Shown piece by piece: positions 1 to 9,761 of a stretch of DNA of 64,000 nucleotides. Every line of letters starts with the position of its first letter. The stretch's first letter is position 1. Under the pieces are notes generated by a model. That model searched no databases and was not told where the DNA came from. It saw only the letters and a list, made by a program, of their open reading frames with translations. The translations under genes were made by a program, and so were the position numbers. Source of the stretch: Azoarcus sp. (GTDB lineage: Bacteria > Pseudomonadota > Gammaproteobacteria > Burkholderiales > Rhodocyclaceae); assembly GCA_030656215.1 (NCBI GenBank), contig JAUSOD010000055.1:1-64000 (forward strand). Direction: 5' to 3'.

Positions 1-719
1 CGCAGAAACTTGAACACTTCGTCGGTAATGACTTTCGCCCCGGCCACTGCACCGCCTAGCACCCTGCCCTGCCCGTCCAGATATTTGGTTGCCGAATGCA
101 CCACGACATCGGCCCCCAGATCGAGCGGGCGCTGCAAGGCCGGGCTGCAGAAGCAGTTGTCCACGGCGAGTATCGCACCCGCCTCATGGGCAATCGCCGC
201 CACCGCGGCAATATCGACCACTTCGGTCAGTGGATTGGACGGCGTTTCGATGAAGAAAAGTTTCGTCCGTGGCCGTACCGCCGCACGATAGGCCTCAAGA
301 TCGGTCGCCGGCACAAAGCTGGTTTCAATACCGAATTTGGCGAGGATCGTGCCAAACAGTTGCTGCGTAGCGCCGAACAAGCCGTTCGAGGCCACTACGT
401 GGTCGCCCGCCTGCATCACCGCCATCGCCAGCGACAGGATCGCCGACATGCCGGAGGCCGTCGCGACGCAAGCCTCTGCACCCTCGAGCGCGGCAAGCCG
501 GGTCTGCATCGCAGTCACCGTCGGATTGGAGAAGCGGGCATAGACGTTACCCTCCTCTTCGCCGGAGAAGCGCGCCGCAGCCTGGGCCGCGCTATCGAAC
601 ACGAAACTCGAGGTCAGGTACATCGCCTCGCTGTGCTCATTGAACTGACTACGTGCGGTGCCAGCCCGCACCGCGAGTGTGTCTAGATCAAAATCCTTCA
701 TGTCTGGCGCCAGGCTCAT
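1..719 (-). CDS. metZ: O-succinylhomoserine sulfhydrylase, C-terminus cut by window edge
   Basis: PLP-dependent trans-sulfuration enzyme that makes homocysteine from O-succinylhomoserine and sulfide in methionine synthesis. The N-terminal part is visible: the LDTLAVRAG opening, the [17 protein letters not shown] segment and the PLP-lysine motif [10 protein letters not shown] near residue 210. The gene runs off the left edge, so its C-terminal part is not seen. The start chosen (ATG at 717-719) overlaps the purF stop as ATGA, which suggests translational coupling. An in-frame ATG at 699-701 ([11 protein letters not shown]) is also possible, and neither has a clear Shine-Dalgarno sequence. It is the last visible gene of a long minus-strand run. 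Cystathionine gamma-synthase is a related alternative, but the position after purF is typical of metZ. Confidence 0.9.
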   Translation of the reverse strand, partial: MSLAPDMKDFDLDTLAVRAGTARSQFNEHSEAMYLTSSFVFDSAAQAAARFSGEEEGNVYARFSNPTVTAMQTRLAALEGAEACVATASGMSAILSLAMAVMQAGDHVVASNGLFGATQQLFGTILAKFGIETSFVPATDLEAYRAAVRPRTKLFFIETPSNPLTEVVDIAAVAAIAHEAGAILAVDNCFCSPALQRPLDLGADVVVHSATKYLDGQGRVLGGAVAGAKVITDEVFKFL

Positions 720-2242
720 TGGTCGTGATGACTCAGGTTGAGGTCGAGCTGCCCATCCTCGCTGTCATCGCGTGAGGACGGCTTGTCTTCGCCACGCTGG
801 TTCTCTACCCCGGTGAGGTATTCGGCGGTGATGTCGCCGGTCACATAGGTGCCATCGAAACAGGAAGTCTCAAAGAAACGAATCGCCGGGTTCAACGCCC
901 GCACCGAGGCTTTCAGATCGTCGAGATCCTGGTAGATCAGGCCGTCGGCACCGATCTGACGGCAAATTTCGTCATCGTCACGATCGCTGGCAATCAGCTC
1001 GGCACGGGTTGGCATATCAATGCCATACACATTGGCGTAGCGCACCGGCGGCGCTGCCGAGGCCAGATACACCTTGGCTGCCCCTGCCTCGCGCGCCATG
1101 TTGACGATTTCCTTGCTCGTGGTGCCACGCACAATGGAATCATCGACCAGGAGCACATTCTTGCCCTTGAACTCCTGATGGATCGTGTTCAATTTCTGGC
1201 GCACGGATTTCCGCCGCGTCGCCTGGCCGGGCATGATGAAGGTACGGCCTATATAACGGTTCTTCACGAACCCTTCGCGGTACGGCAGGTTCAGGCGATG
1301 CGCCATCTCCATGGCGGAAGGCCGGCTCGAATCGGGGATCGGGATCACCACGTCGATCTTCACGTGCGGCAGCGTGCGCTTCATCTTTTCGGCGAGGTAC
1401 TCGCCCATCTTGACCCGCGACTCGTATACCGACACGCCATCAATGATGGAATCCGGCCGGGCGAGATAGACGAACTCGAACATGCACGGCGCCTGCACCG
1501 TTTTCTCGGCACATTGGCGACTGCGGAAATTGCCCTCGAAATCGACCAGTACCGCCTCGCCCGGCGCGACGTCACGCAGCAACTTGAAACCAAGCACGTC
1601 GACCGCGACCGACTCGGATGCCACCAGCCACTCGGTACCACCCGCCACGTCATTACGTCCGATCACCAGTGGGCGGATGCCGTAGGGGTCGCGGAAGGCC
1701 AGCAGCCCGTAGCCGGCAATCATTACCACGGCCGCGTAGGCACCGCGGCAACGACGATGAACCCCGGCCACCGCGCGAAACACCGCATCTTCATCCAGCT
1801 TGAGGCCGTTGGCTGCAGCCTGTAGCTCATGCGCCAGCACATTGAGCAGCACTTCCGAATCGGAATTGGTGTTGATGTGACGCAAGTCGGCGAGAAACAT
1901 CTCGCGCTTGAGCTCTTCCGAGTTCGTCAGGTTGCCGTTGTGAGCGAGCAGCAGTCCGAACGGCGAATTCACATAGAAAGGCTGCGCTTCGGCCGCGTTG
2001 TAAGCCGAACCCGCGGTGGGGTAGCGAACGTGTCCGATGCCCCAGTTCCCCTCGAGGTTGCGCATGTTGCGGGTGCGGAACACGTCCCGTACCAGGCCCG
2101 AGCCCTTGTGCATATGAAAACGACCGCCCTCAGCCGTGGCAATACCTGCCGCGTCCTGGCCCCGGTGCTGGAGCACCTGCAGACCATCGTAGAGCAACTG
2201 ATTAACCGGGGAAGTCGCAACGACCCCAAGAATTCCGCACAT
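716..2242 (-). CDS. purF: amidophosphoribosyltransferase
   Basis: First committed enzyme of purine synthesis: it transfers glutamine amide nitrogen to PRPP to give phosphoribosylamine. The 508-residue product starts MCGILGVV, so the catalytic cysteine becomes the N-terminus once Met is removed. The Ntn-type glutaminase domain covers about residues 2-235. The PRPP-binding signature [13 protein letters not shown] is at 363-375 in the phosphoribosyltransferase domain. A longer reading frame exists upstream, but the family requires Cys2, which fixes the start at 2242. It lies 11 bases after cvpA and overlaps metZ by 4 bases, the usual cvpA-purF-metZ order. Confidence 0.97.
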   Translation of the reverse strand: MCGILGVVATSPVNQLLYDGLQVLQHRGQDAAGIATAEGGRFHMHKGSGLVRDVFRTRNMRNLEGNWGIGHVRYPTAGSAYNAAEAQPFYVNSPFGLLLAHNGNLTNSEELKREMFLADLRHINTNSDSEVLLNVLAHELQAAANGLKLDEDAVFRAVAGVHRRCRGAYAAVVMIAGYGLLAFRDPYGIRPLVIGRNDVAGGTEWLVASESVAVDVLGFKLLRDVAPGEAVLVDFEGNFRSRQCAEKTVQAPCMFEFVYLARPDSIIDGVSVYESRVKMGEYLAEKMKRTLPHVKIDVVIPIPDSSRPSAMEMAHRLNLPYREGFVKNRYIGRTFIMPGQATRRKSVRQKLNTIHQEFKGKNVLLVDDSIVRGTTSKEIVNMAREAGAAKVYLASAAPPVRYANVYGIDMPTRAELIASDRDDDEICRQIGADGLIYQDLDDLKASVRALNPAIRFFETSCFDGTYVTGDITAEYLTGVENQRGEDKPSSRDDSEDGQLDLNLSHHDQ

Positions 2243-2253
2243 GGAAACCCTGC

Positions 2254-2742
2254 CTATCTGAAACGAACTCTGTCGGCCACCGCTTCCGGCAACCACGGTT
2301 TGGCAGCAATTACTGCCGTTTCCAGCGGAGGTGAAAACATCGCGTTTGCCCACCAGGGCTCACGCGAAACGCCCACCAAGCCACCGATCAATACCACTGC
2401 AAAACTGACTACCAAGCCACGCGCAAGGCCAAACAGCGCCCCGAAAAACCGATCCGTCGCGCCCAACCCGGCTGCCCTGAGCAACTCGCGCAGCAGAAAA
2501 CGCACGAACGCGGCCAACAACAGCACAGCCACAAAAATCAACGCAAAGCCGGCGATCTGACGCCAGGCCGGCTCTGCAATCACACCGAGCAATCCTGCCG
2601 CTTCGTCGGCGTAGCGCCAGGCCGCAAACAGCGCCGCCAGCCACGCCACCAGCGCCATGATCTCACTCACCAGCCCGCGCCAAAGCCCCACTGCCGCCGA
2701 CAAGCCGAGCACGGCAAGAAAAACATAGTCGAAAACCGTCAT
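2254..2742 (-). CDS. cvpA: CvpA family inner-membrane protein
   Basis: A 162-residue hydrophobic protein with about four membrane segments, starting [19 protein letters not shown] and carrying the family pattern [10 protein letters not shown] near residue 20. CvpA is named for colicin V production in E. coli, and its biochemical role is not firmly established. It lies between dedD and purF with short spacers (9 and 11 bases), so it is probably cotranscribed with purF. The C-terminal tail is soluble. Confidence 0.9.
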   Translation of the reverse strand: MTVFDYVFLAVLGLSAAVGLWRGLVSEIMALVAWLAALFAAWRYADEAAGLLGVIAEPAWRQIAGFALIFVAVLLLAAFVRFLLRELLRAAGLGATDRFFGALFGLARGLVVSFAVVLIGGLVGVSREPWWANAMFSPPLETAVIAAKPWLPEAVADRVRFR

Positions 2743-2751
2743 TGCAAAGAA

Positions 2752-3438
2752 TCAGCGCGGCGTCAGCACCGCATTGTGCCCCTGCGCACGCAGCCGTGCA
2801 GCAAGCTTCTCGGCCTCACTGCGTGCCGGCACCGGACCGACTCTGACGCGCGTCACCGTTCCTGCTTTTTCAGTGTAGGCAGAAAATCCCTGTTTCTTGA
2901 GTTCGGCCGCGAGCGAAGCAGCTTTTGCGCCATCGCTAAAAGCACCGACCTGAAGCACGAACGATTCCGCAGCGCTTGCGGCCTGTTGTGCCTGGGCGGG
3001 CGGTACACCACCGAGCAAGGCCTTCACCCGCTCCGCCTCCTCGTCCCGCGGAGCGGCGGGAGCCGGCTTGACCGCGGCGACAGCGTTATCGGCAGACACG
3101 GCCGGGGGTGGCCGGGATGCAGCAGCAGGTGCTGGCACGGGTGCGGGTGCGGGTGCGGGAGCAGGTGTCGGCGCAGACCCGGCTACCGGTGCCTGTTCGA
3201 GCGGCGCCGGCGCCACATCGGGTTCAACCAGGTGCCGCTCACGAGCGGCAATCGGCCTGGCCTCGCTCGCGGTCGCATCACGATCCGGAATCGAAATCTG
3301 GATATCCTGGGAAGACACCTGGGGCTCCTGATCCATCGCCATCGGCAACACGATCGCGGCAAGCAAGGCAAGCGCGGCAGCGCCCACCAGGCGGCGGCGA
3401 GCCCGTTTCTTGATCTCGAGATTTTCTGCGTCGCTCAC
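2752..3438 (-). CDS. dedD: DedD-like SPOR-domain cell division protein
   Basis: A 228-residue bitopic membrane protein. It has a short basic cytoplasmic N-terminus (KKRARRR), one membrane segment at about 17-34, a long Pro/Ala-rich periplasmic linker at about 80-130, and a C-terminal SPOR domain from about 158 (FVLQVGAFSD and VRVGPVPARSEAEKLAARL). SPOR domains bind denuded glycan strands at the septum. The start is GTG at 3436-3438, preceded by GAGG seven bases upstream. It sits 12 bases after folC in the conserved folC-dedD-cvpA-purF order. Confidence 0.88.
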   Translation of the reverse strand: MSDAENLEIKKRARRRLVGAAALALLAAIVLPMAMDQEPQVSSQDIQISIPDRDATASEARPIAARERHLVEPDVAPAPLEQAPVAGSAPTPAPAPAPAPVPAPAAASRPPPAVSADNAVAAVKPAPAAPRDEEAERVKALLGGVPPAQAQQAASAAESFVLQVGAFSDGAKAASLAAELKKQGFSAYTEKAGTVTRVRVGPVPARSEAEKLAARLRAQGHNAVLTPR

Positions 3439-3450
3439 CGGAAAACCTCG

Positions 3451-4773
3451 TCAGTGCCGCTCAGCGCGAATCTTTGCAAGCACATCGGCCACGGTCAGGA
3501 ATGAACCAAAGATTACGATTCTATCACCCTCACCTGCACTTTTCCGCGCTGCATCAAAGGCATCGACCGGCGATCCTGAACAACGGATATCACCCTCAAT
3601 GCCGGCAGCACGCAAACGCACAGCCAGCGCCTCGGCCGAGAGCCCCCGGGCACCTGGCAGATCTGCGAGCAACCAATGATCCACACGCCCGCTCATGCGC
3701 GTCACCACGCCTTCGACGTCCTTGTCCGCGAGCATGCCCAGCACAGCCCAGGTTTCCGGATGAAAGCCCATTCCCGAAAGGTTCTCAGCCAGCACGCCGG
3801 CAGCTTGCGGATTGTGGGCCACGTCCAGCACCACCACCGGGCGACCGGCCAGCACCTGGAAACGCCCGGGCACGTCGACCAGCATCAAGCCCTCACGAAC
3901 AGCCTGCATCGAAACCGGGATACGGTCACGCAGGGTGTCGAGGGCGGTCATGACCGCCGCGGCATTGAGCAACTGGTTTGCCCCCCTCAACGACGGATAG
4001 GCCAGGCCACCGCGTTTGACCAGCGCACCTTGGGCCGGGGGCGACGCATAGCGCCAGTAGCCCCACTGCTGTCGATCTCCGCCAAAACCAAAATCGCGCC
4101 CACTGACCCACAAACGCGCACCGATCGCCGCTGCGTGAGCGAGCAAGGACGCCGGTGGATGCGGGTCGCCGCACACGGCCGGACGCCCGGCGCGAAATAT
4201 GCCGGCCTTCTCGAAACCGATTGCATCGCGGGTGTCACCCAGGTAGTCCATATGATCCATGGCCACGCCGGTCACGATGGCGCAATCGGGGTCAATAATG
4301 TTGACCGCATCGAGGCGCCCTCCCAGCCCCACTTCGAGAATGATCACGTCCAGGCTGCGGGCACGAAAGATCTCCCATGCCGCCAGCGTACCGTGCTCGA
4401 AGTAAGTCAGGGGCGTGTCGCCGCGCGCCCGCTCGACCGCAGCGAAGGCCTCGATAAGCGCGGCATCGTCGACATTATGCCCATCGATCCGAACCCGCTC
4501 GTTGTAGCACAACAGGTGCGGCGAGGTATAACAGGCAACGCGATAGCCCTCGGCCAGCAGGATGGATTCGAGCATCGCGCAGGTGGAGCCCTTGCCATTG
4601 GTGCCACCCACGGTGATCACGACGGCGTCGGGATCCGGACCAAGCGCCGTGCGTACCGCTGCCACTCGCTCCAGACCGAGCTGGATGACCCGATCATGAC
4701 GGCTCTCGAGCAGCGCCAGCCACCCGTCCAGCGTATCCGGCAAAGTGCCGGCAGCCCTCTGAAGATCAGGCAT
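3451..4773 (-). CDS. folC: bifunctional folylpolyglutamate synthase / dihydrofolate synthase
   Basis: Mur-ligase-type ATP-dependent enzyme that adds glutamate to dihydropteroate and to reduced folates. The 440-residue protein has the P-loop GTNGKGST near residue 57, the family segment [25 protein letters not shown], and the C-terminal domain with DVAHNPQAA. Its start overlaps the end of accD by 8 bases, giving the accD-folC pair common in beta- and gammaproteobacteria. Confidence 0.95.
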   Translation of the reverse strand: MPDLQRAAGTLPDTLDGWLALLESRHDRVIQLGLERVAAVRTALGPDPDAVVITVGGTNGKGSTCAMLESILLAEGYRVACYTSPHLLCYNERVRIDGHNVDDAALIEAFAAVERARGDTPLTYFEHGTLAAWEIFRARSLDVIILEVGLGGRLDAVNIIDPDCAIVTGVAMDHMDYLGDTRDAIGFEKAGIFRAGRPAVCGDPHPPASLLAHAAAIGARLWVSGRDFGFGGDRQQWGYWRYASPPAQGALVKRGGLAYPSLRGANQLLNAAAVMTALDTLRDRIPVSMQAVREGLMLVDVPGRFQVLAGRPVVVLDVAHNPQAAGVLAENLSGMGFHPETWAVLGMLADKDVEGVVTRMSGRVDHWLLADLPGARGLSAEALAVRLRAAGIEGDIRCSGSPVDAFDAARKSAGEGDRIVIFGSFLTVADVLAKIRAERH

Positions 4774-5638
4774 GGACGGCCGGCTGCCGGGTCAGGAGCG
4801 CAAGAATCTCTGCCACTCGCTCGCGCATCTCGCGGCGATCCACGATCATGTCGATCGCGCCCTTCTCGAGCAGGAACTCGGAGCGCTGGAAGCCTTCAGG
4901 TAGCTTCTCGCGCACCGTCTGTTCGATCACGCGCGGACCGGCAAAGCCGATCAGCGCACCTGGCTCGGCGATCACCACGTCACCCATGAAGGCAAAACTG
5001 GCCGAAACGCCACCCATGGTCGGGTCGGTCAGGATCGTGATGAAGGGCAGCTTGCGCTGTGCCAACTGAGTGATTGCCGCGGTGGTCTTGGCCATCTGCA
5101 TCAGAGAAAACAGACCTTCCTGCATGCGCGCACCACCCGTGGCGGTAATGCAGATAAACGGGATACGTTGTTCCAGTGCTGCTTTCGCACCGCGTACAAA
5201 GCGCTCGCCGACCACCGAGCCCATGGAACCGCCGAGAAACTCGAACTCGAAGCAAGCGACCACCACCGGTACGGTGAGGATCGCCCCCTGCATCACCACC
5301 ATCGCATCGGCTTCACCGGTATCGGCCGCAGCGGTTGACAGGCGTTCGGGGTACTTGCGCGAATCCTTGAACTTCAATGGATCGACCGGCAACACCTCGG
5401 TTCCGATTTCAAAACGCCCTTCGGGGTCGAGCAGAATATCGAGGCGCGCACGTGCGCGCAGGCGCTGATGATGTCCGCACTTGGGGCAAACGCTCATGTT
5501 GCCTTCAAGATCGGAGCGATACAGCACCGCCTCGCATGCCGTACATTTGCTCCACAAGCCTTCCGGAATCGATTTATTGCGCGCGGCCGTGTCGTTACGC
5601 TTGATCTTGGGCGGAAGCAGTTTTTGCAGCCAACTCAT
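4766..5638 (-). CDS. accD: acetyl-CoA carboxylase carboxyltransferase beta subunit
   Basis: Beta subunit of the carboxyltransferase that makes malonyl-CoA for fatty acid synthesis, working with AccA. The 290-residue protein has an N-terminal zinc ribbon (CTAC then CPKC, about residues 32-56) followed by the crotonase-like domain with [17 protein letters not shown] and [11 protein letters not shown]. Its ATG overlaps the trpA stop as ATGA, so translation is probably coupled to trpA. Confidence 0.96.
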   Translation of the reverse strand: MSWLQKLLPPKIKRNDTAARNKSIPEGLWSKCTACEAVLYRSDLEGNMSVCPKCGHHQRLRARARLDILLDPEGRFEIGTEVLPVDPLKFKDSRKYPERLSTAAADTGEADAMVVMQGAILTVPVVVACFEFEFLGGSMGSVVGERFVRGAKAALEQRIPFICITATGGARMQEGLFSLMQMAKTTAAITQLAQRKLPFITILTDPTMGGVSASFAFMGDVVIAEPGALIGFAGPRVIEQTVREKLPEGFQRSEFLLEKGAIDMIVDRREMRERVAEILALLTRQPAVHA

Positions 5639-6450
5639 TGTTTCGCTCCTGCGGACTCATCCAGTGCGGCGCGGATATCGCGGACAAAGGCTGAGACATT
5701 GGCCACCGCCTGATCCCGCGGGCTATGCTCGATTTCTTCGATGATGCGGCTACCGATCACCACTGCGTCGGCCACTGCGCCTATCCGTTTTGCACTCTCG
5801 GCGTCGCGGATGCCGAATCCGACCCCCACCGGCATGCCCACCGCCGCCCGTATCTGCGGAATGCGCCGGGCGACCTCGTCGAAATCAAGGGCGCCAGAAC
5901 CCGTCACGCCTTTAAGCGAGACGTAATAGATGTATCCGCTGCCAGCGGCCGCCACATCGCGAAAGCGCTGTTCGGAAGAAGTGGGGGCAAGCAGGAAGAT
6001 CGGATCGAGACCAGCGGACTTGGCCGTGGCGGCGAAACGGGTGCACTCCTCGGGCGGGTAGTCGACCACCAGCACCCCGTCCACGCCGGCTTCGCGCGCC
6101 ACTGCCACGAAGGTGTCCTGTCCCATGGCCTCGATCGGGTTGGCGTAGCCCATCAACACGACTGGCGTATCGAGGTTATCCACCCTGAAGGTCCGCACGA
6201 TCGCGAGCACCTTGCGCAGGGTCATCCCTGCCGCGAGCGCTCGCTCGGAGGCGCGCTGGATGGTGGGACCATCGGCCATCGGATCGGAAAACGGAACCCC
6301 GAGTTCGATGATGTCCGCCCCGCCCGCCACCAGGGCGTGCATCAGCTGAAGCGTGAGCTCACCATCGGGATCTCCCGCGGTGATGAAAGGAATCAGCGCT
6401 TTGCGGCCTTCGGCCTGCAGGCGCTGAAATGTATTATTGATTTTCGACAT
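5635..6450 (-). CDS. trpA: tryptophan synthase alpha chain
   Basis: Cleaves indole-3-glycerol phosphate and channels indole to TrpB. The 271-residue TIM barrel starts [11 protein letters not shown]. It shows [11 protein letters not shown], the catalytic Glu in [10 protein letters not shown] and the catalytic Asp in the following MADGPT. The open frame continues upstream, but the family alignment fixes the start at 6450. It lies 43 bases after trpB and overlaps accD by 4 bases. Confidence 0.96.
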   Translation of the reverse strand: MSKINNTFQRLQAEGRKALIPFITAGDPDGELTLQLMHALVAGGADIIELGVPFSDPMADGPTIQRASERALAAGMTLRKVLAIVRTFRVDNLDTPVVLMGYANPIEAMGQDTFVAVAREAGVDGVLVVDYPPEECTRFAATAKSAGLDPIFLLAPTSSEQRFRDVAAAGSGYIYYVSLKGVTGSGALDFDEVARRIPQIRAAVGMPVGVGFGIRDAESAKRIGAVADAVVIGSRIIEEIEHSPRDQAVANVSAFVRDIRAALDESAGAKQ

Positions 6451-6493
6451 GATGTAATCCGGCAATGCAGGCCGCCGCGCGGCCTGCCGCAGC

Positions 6494-7693
6494 TTAGAAC
6501 TGGATGCCTGAACGCTCGGCAACGGTGTGCATGTCCTTGTCCCCACGCCCGGACAGATTCACGAGCAGGACCTGATCCTTGGGCAGGGTGGGCGCAAGCT
6601 TCGATGCATAGGCCAGCGCATGGGAGGATTCGAGCGCAGGAATGATGCCCTCGAACCGGCACAGGTCGTGAAAAGCCTGCAAGGCCTCTGAGTCGGTCAC
6701 CGCAACGTACTCGGCGCGCCGGGAGTCCTTCAGCCATGCATGCTCCGGACCGACGCCGGGGTAATCGAGACCTGCCGAAATGGAATGGGTCTCGATGATC
6801 TGCCCATCCTCGTCCTGCATCAGATAGGTCCGATTGCCATGCAGAACCCCCGCCTTGGCGTTGGCGGTCAGCGGCGCTGCGTGACGGCCCGTTTCGATAC
6901 CGTCGCCGGCTGCCTCGACCCCAATCAGATGCACGCCCTCCACCCCGATATAGGGATGGAAGATCCCCATCGCATTCGAGCCTCCACCGACGCAGGCGAT
7001 CACGTAATCAGGCTGGCGCCCAATGAGTTCGGGCATCTGCACCAGGCACTCCTTGCCGATCACTGCCTGAAAGTCGCGAACCATCATCGGATAGGGATGC
7101 GGACCGGCAACCGTGCCGATAATGTAGAAGGTGTTGCCGATGTTGGTCACCCAGTCACGCATCGCCTCGTTCAGCGCGTCCTTGAGCGTTTTCGAGCCTG
7201 ATTCCACCGGCACCACGGTCGCGCCGAGCAGCTTCATACGATACACATTGGCGGCCTGACGCTTGATGTCTTCCGACCCCATGTACACCACGCACTCCAT
7301 GCCGTAGCGTGCAGCTACCGTGGCGGTCGCCACGCCATGCTGCCCTGCGCCAGTCTCGGCAATCACCCGTGGCTTGCCCATGCGCCGGGCCACCATTGCC
7401 TGGCCAATGCAATTGTTGATCTTGTGCGCACCCGTGTGATTCAGGTCCTCACGCTTGAGATAGATCTGCGCTCCACCGAGCAGCTCAGACCAACGCCTGG
7501 CGTGATAAATCGGACTGGGACGCCCGACATAGTTTTTCAGGTCGTACTCGAACTCTTTGATGAAGGCCGGATCGGCCAAACATTCAGCGTAGGCCACGCG
7601 CAATTCGTCGAGCGCGGGAATCAGGGTTTCGGCGACGAATATGCCCCCGTAAGGTCCGAAGTGACCACGCTCATCAGGAAACTGGTACTGCAT
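6494..7693 (-). CDS. trpB: tryptophan synthase beta chain
   Basis: PLP enzyme that condenses indole with serine to give tryptophan. The product is about 399 residues. The PLP lysine lies in HTGAHKINN (Lys91), and the phosphate-binding GGGSNAMG loop is present. The start at 7693 ([10 protein letters not shown]) fits the family and lies one base after the trpF stop. In-frame ATGs at 7702 and 7708 overlap trpF, and the latter has a GGAG six bases upstream, so the true start may be 3-5 residues longer. It forms trpFBA with its neighbours. Confidence 0.96.
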   Translation of the reverse strand: MQYQFPDERGHFGPYGGIFVAETLIPALDELRVAYAECLADPAFIKEFEYDLKNYVGRPSPIYHARRWSELLGGAQIYLKREDLNHTGAHKINNCIGQAMVARRMGKPRVIAETGAGQHGVATATVAARYGMECVVYMGSEDIKRQAANVYRMKLLGATVVPVESGSKTLKDALNEAMRDWVTNIGNTFYIIGTVAGPHPYPMMVRDFQAVIGKECLVQMPELIGRQPDYVIACVGGGSNAMGIFHPYIGVEGVHLIGVEAAGDGIETGRHAAPLTANAKAGVLHGNRTYLMQDEDGQIIETHSISAGLDYPGVGPEHAWLKDSRRAEYVAVTDSEALQAFHDLCRFEGIIPALESSHALAYASKLAPTLPKDQVLLVNLSGRGDKDMHTVAERSGIQF

Positions 7694-7694
7694 G

Positions 7695-8318
7695 TCAGCC
7701 ATCTGCATCTCGAACTCCGGCAATAAACGCGGCAATCTTGTCCGCATCCTTGATCCCCTTGGCCGACTCGACCCCGCTGGACACATCCACCGCCCACGGA
7801 CGGACGATACGGACAGCCTCGCGCACATTCTCAGGATCGAGACCACCCGAAAGAATCAATGGCCGATCCAGGCCCGAGGGAATCAGGGACCAATCAAAAG
7901 TCTTGCCACCACCGCCGTAACCATCGACAAAGGCGTCGACAAGGATGCCTCTGGCGCCGGGGTGACAAGCAGCGAATTCTAGCAGATCGACCCCGGGGCG
8001 CATCCTCGCCGCCCTGATCCAGGGACGACCGTGACGTGCGCACGCCGATTCGACTTCATCCCCATGGAACTGCAGCAGCTGCAACGGCACCCGGCGCAGC
8101 GCCTCGTCAACATACTGCGCCTCGGGATTCACGAAAAGTCCGACTGCAGTGACGAAAGGCGGCAGGAGCGCTGCCAGCTCGGCGGCCTGCTCAAAAGTGA
8201 CATGACGCGGGCTGGGCGGATAAAACACGAAGCCGATCGCATCGGCACCGGCTTCCACCGCAGCGCGAACATCCTGCGGACGGGTCAGACCACAGATCTT
8301 GATACGAGTATGTGACAT
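7695..8318 (-). CDS. trpF: phosphoribosylanthranilate isomerase
   Basis: Catalyses the Amadori rearrangement in tryptophan synthesis. The 207-residue (beta/alpha)8 protein starts [12 protein letters not shown] with the catalytic Cys in KICGLT. It has the [11 protein letters not shown] segment, the acidic [16 protein letters not shown] segment and the C-terminal DVSSGVES phosphate loop. It is directly adjacent to truA (no gap) and one base before trpB, the usual truA-trpF-trpB order of betaproteobacteria. Confidence 0.95.
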   Translation of the reverse strand: MSHTRIKICGLTRPQDVRAAVEAGADAIGFVFYPPSPRHVTFEQAAELAALLPPFVTAVGLFVNPEAQYVDEALRRVPLQLLQFHGDEVESACARHGRPWIRAARMRPGVDLLEFAACHPGARGILVDAFVDGYGGGGKTFDWSLIPSGLDRPLILSGGLDPENVREAVRIVRPWAVDVSSGVESAKGIKDADKIAAFIAGVRDADG

Positions 8319-9125
8319 TCAGAGAAGGGGAATCTGGGGCTGAGCGATGATACGCCCATCCCCGGGGAGCGACCAGCGTGGCGGATACGACACCCCGCAA
8401 AGGTACAGGCCTGCAGCCTCGAAGGTTGGCGCCGCGTGCACCCGATCCCGACCTTCCATGACCTCGCCCAGCCACGCCGGCGGATAGTAGCCCTTACCGA
8501 TATAAACCAGCGCCCCTACCAGGTTGCGCACCATGTGATGAAGAAAACCGTTGGCCCGAAAGTCCATCACCAGATAGTCGCCAACACGCGCCACCTGGGC
8601 GTCATACATGACCCGTACGGGGGTCTTGGACTGGCAGCAGGACGCCCGGAATGCAGAAAAATCGTGTTTTCCCACCAGCAGGGCTGCGGCGTCGGCCATG
8701 CGCGACTCGTCCAGTGCCGGATGGAACCAGCCGACCTTTCCCGCGAGCACCGCCGGGCGCGTGGGCGAATTGAACAGGATGTAACGGTAAGCACGCTCAT
8801 AAGCGAGAAAACGAGCGTGGAACTGCTCGTCGACCACACAAGCCCAGCGCACCACCACGGTTGGCGGCAAATAGGTATTGACGCCGCGCACCCATGCCGT
8901 CAGGGGACGTTGTGCAAGGGTATCGAAGTGCGCAACCTGCGCCGTCGCATGGACACCCGTGTCCGTCCGCCCGGCGACCTGAAGCCGTACCGGCGCACCG
9001 GCAATGCGTGCCAACGCAGACTCGAGCACATCCTGCACCGTACGTCCGTGACGCTGACTCTGCCAACCTTCGAACGCGTCGCCTGCATACTCGACACCAA
9101 GTGCAACCCTCACCACATCCACCAC
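8319..9125 (-). CDS. truA: tRNA pseudouridine(38-40) synthase
   Basis: Isomerises uridines 38-40 in the anticodon stem-loop of many tRNAs. The 268-residue protein carries the catalytic Asp in GRTDTGVHA (about residue 55), the GVEYAGDAFEGWQ N-terminus and the FRANGFLHHMVRN motif. The start given is GTG at 9125, which overlaps the upstream membrane-protein gene by 16 bases. Other GTG codons at 9122, 9116 and 9113 are in frame, so the exact start is uncertain. Confidence 0.94.
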   Translation of the reverse strand: MVDVVRVALGVEYAGDAFEGWQSQRHGRTVQDVLESALARIAGAPVRLQVAGRTDTGVHATAQVAHFDTLAQRPLTAWVRGVNTYLPPTVVVRWACVVDEQFHARFLAYERAYRYILFNSPTRPAVLAGKVGWFHPALDESRMADAAALLVGKHDFSAFRASCCQSKTPVRVMYDAQVARVGDYLVMDFRANGFLHHMVRNLVGALVYIGKGYYPPAWLGEVMEGRDRVHAAPTFEAAGLYLCGVSYPPRWSLPGDGRIIAQPQIPLL

Positions 9126-9703
9126 CCCACCCCCACCAGAAAGCTCGCCAGAATCAACACATCCAACGGCCCCAGGCGCTCGCGCACAAGATGAACCGCA
9201 TCAACCACATCGTCCGGCGCCAGTAGCCACTGCTTCCATTCATGGCGGCCACCGCGGGCGTCATCGACATACCGCAGCACCAGCAGCAGTCGCAAGGCAA
9301 CACGTTGTGCCGACAATCCGAACAGTGCACCAGGCCTGCACAAGGCATGGAGCCCGCTGACCAGCCTGTCCGGCGGCAGCATCTCAAGCAATAGTGCGAC
9401 ACAGCACACGACCACGATCAGCCGACCACCATGCTCCAGCGCAAGCATCACGCCTTCGCGCGTCGGACTCAGTACGGGCAAACCTGCAAACAATGCCTCG
9501 CCCGGCGTAAACCAGGCAAACAGGACAGTGATCGCAAGCAGCAGTATCCTCACCCGACGGATCAGTCTGATCCCCCGCGTGCGTGCCAGGGCCAGGACGA
9601 GACACAAACTGACACCCACGAGCGCCGCCAGCAGATACCCCTTTGCCAGTTGCACGGAGGCGACAGCCGCCATCCACAGAAGCAGTATCAGACCGGAATG
9701 CAT
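9110..9703 (-). CDS. EcfT/CbiQ-like integral membrane protein
   Basis: About 197 residues with roughly five hydrophobic segments. The middle part (LPPDRLVSGLHAL, then PGALFGLSAQRVALRLLLVLRYVDD) resembles the coupling region of CbiQ/EcfT, the membrane subunit of energy-coupling-factor transporters. No ATPase (EcfA) or substrate-binding S component lies next to it, so transport function is not shown. The ATG at 9703 is chosen; a TTG two codons upstream is also open. It lies between fimV and truA and overlaps truA by 16 bases. The family assignment is by residue pattern only. Confidence 0.6.
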   Translation of the reverse strand: MHSGLILLLWMAAVASVQLAKGYLLAALVGVSLCLVLALARTRGIRLIRRVRILLLAITVLFAWFTPGEALFAGLPVLSPTREGVMLALEHGGRLIVVVCCVALLLEMLPPDRLVSGLHALCRPGALFGLSAQRVALRLLLVLRYVDDARGGRHEWKQWLLAPDDVVDAVHLVRERLGPLDVLILASFLVGVGWWMW

Positions 9704-9761
9704 GCTCAAATGAAAACGCCGCCGCAGGGCCCGTACCCCACGGCGGCGGCAGATGAAGAAC

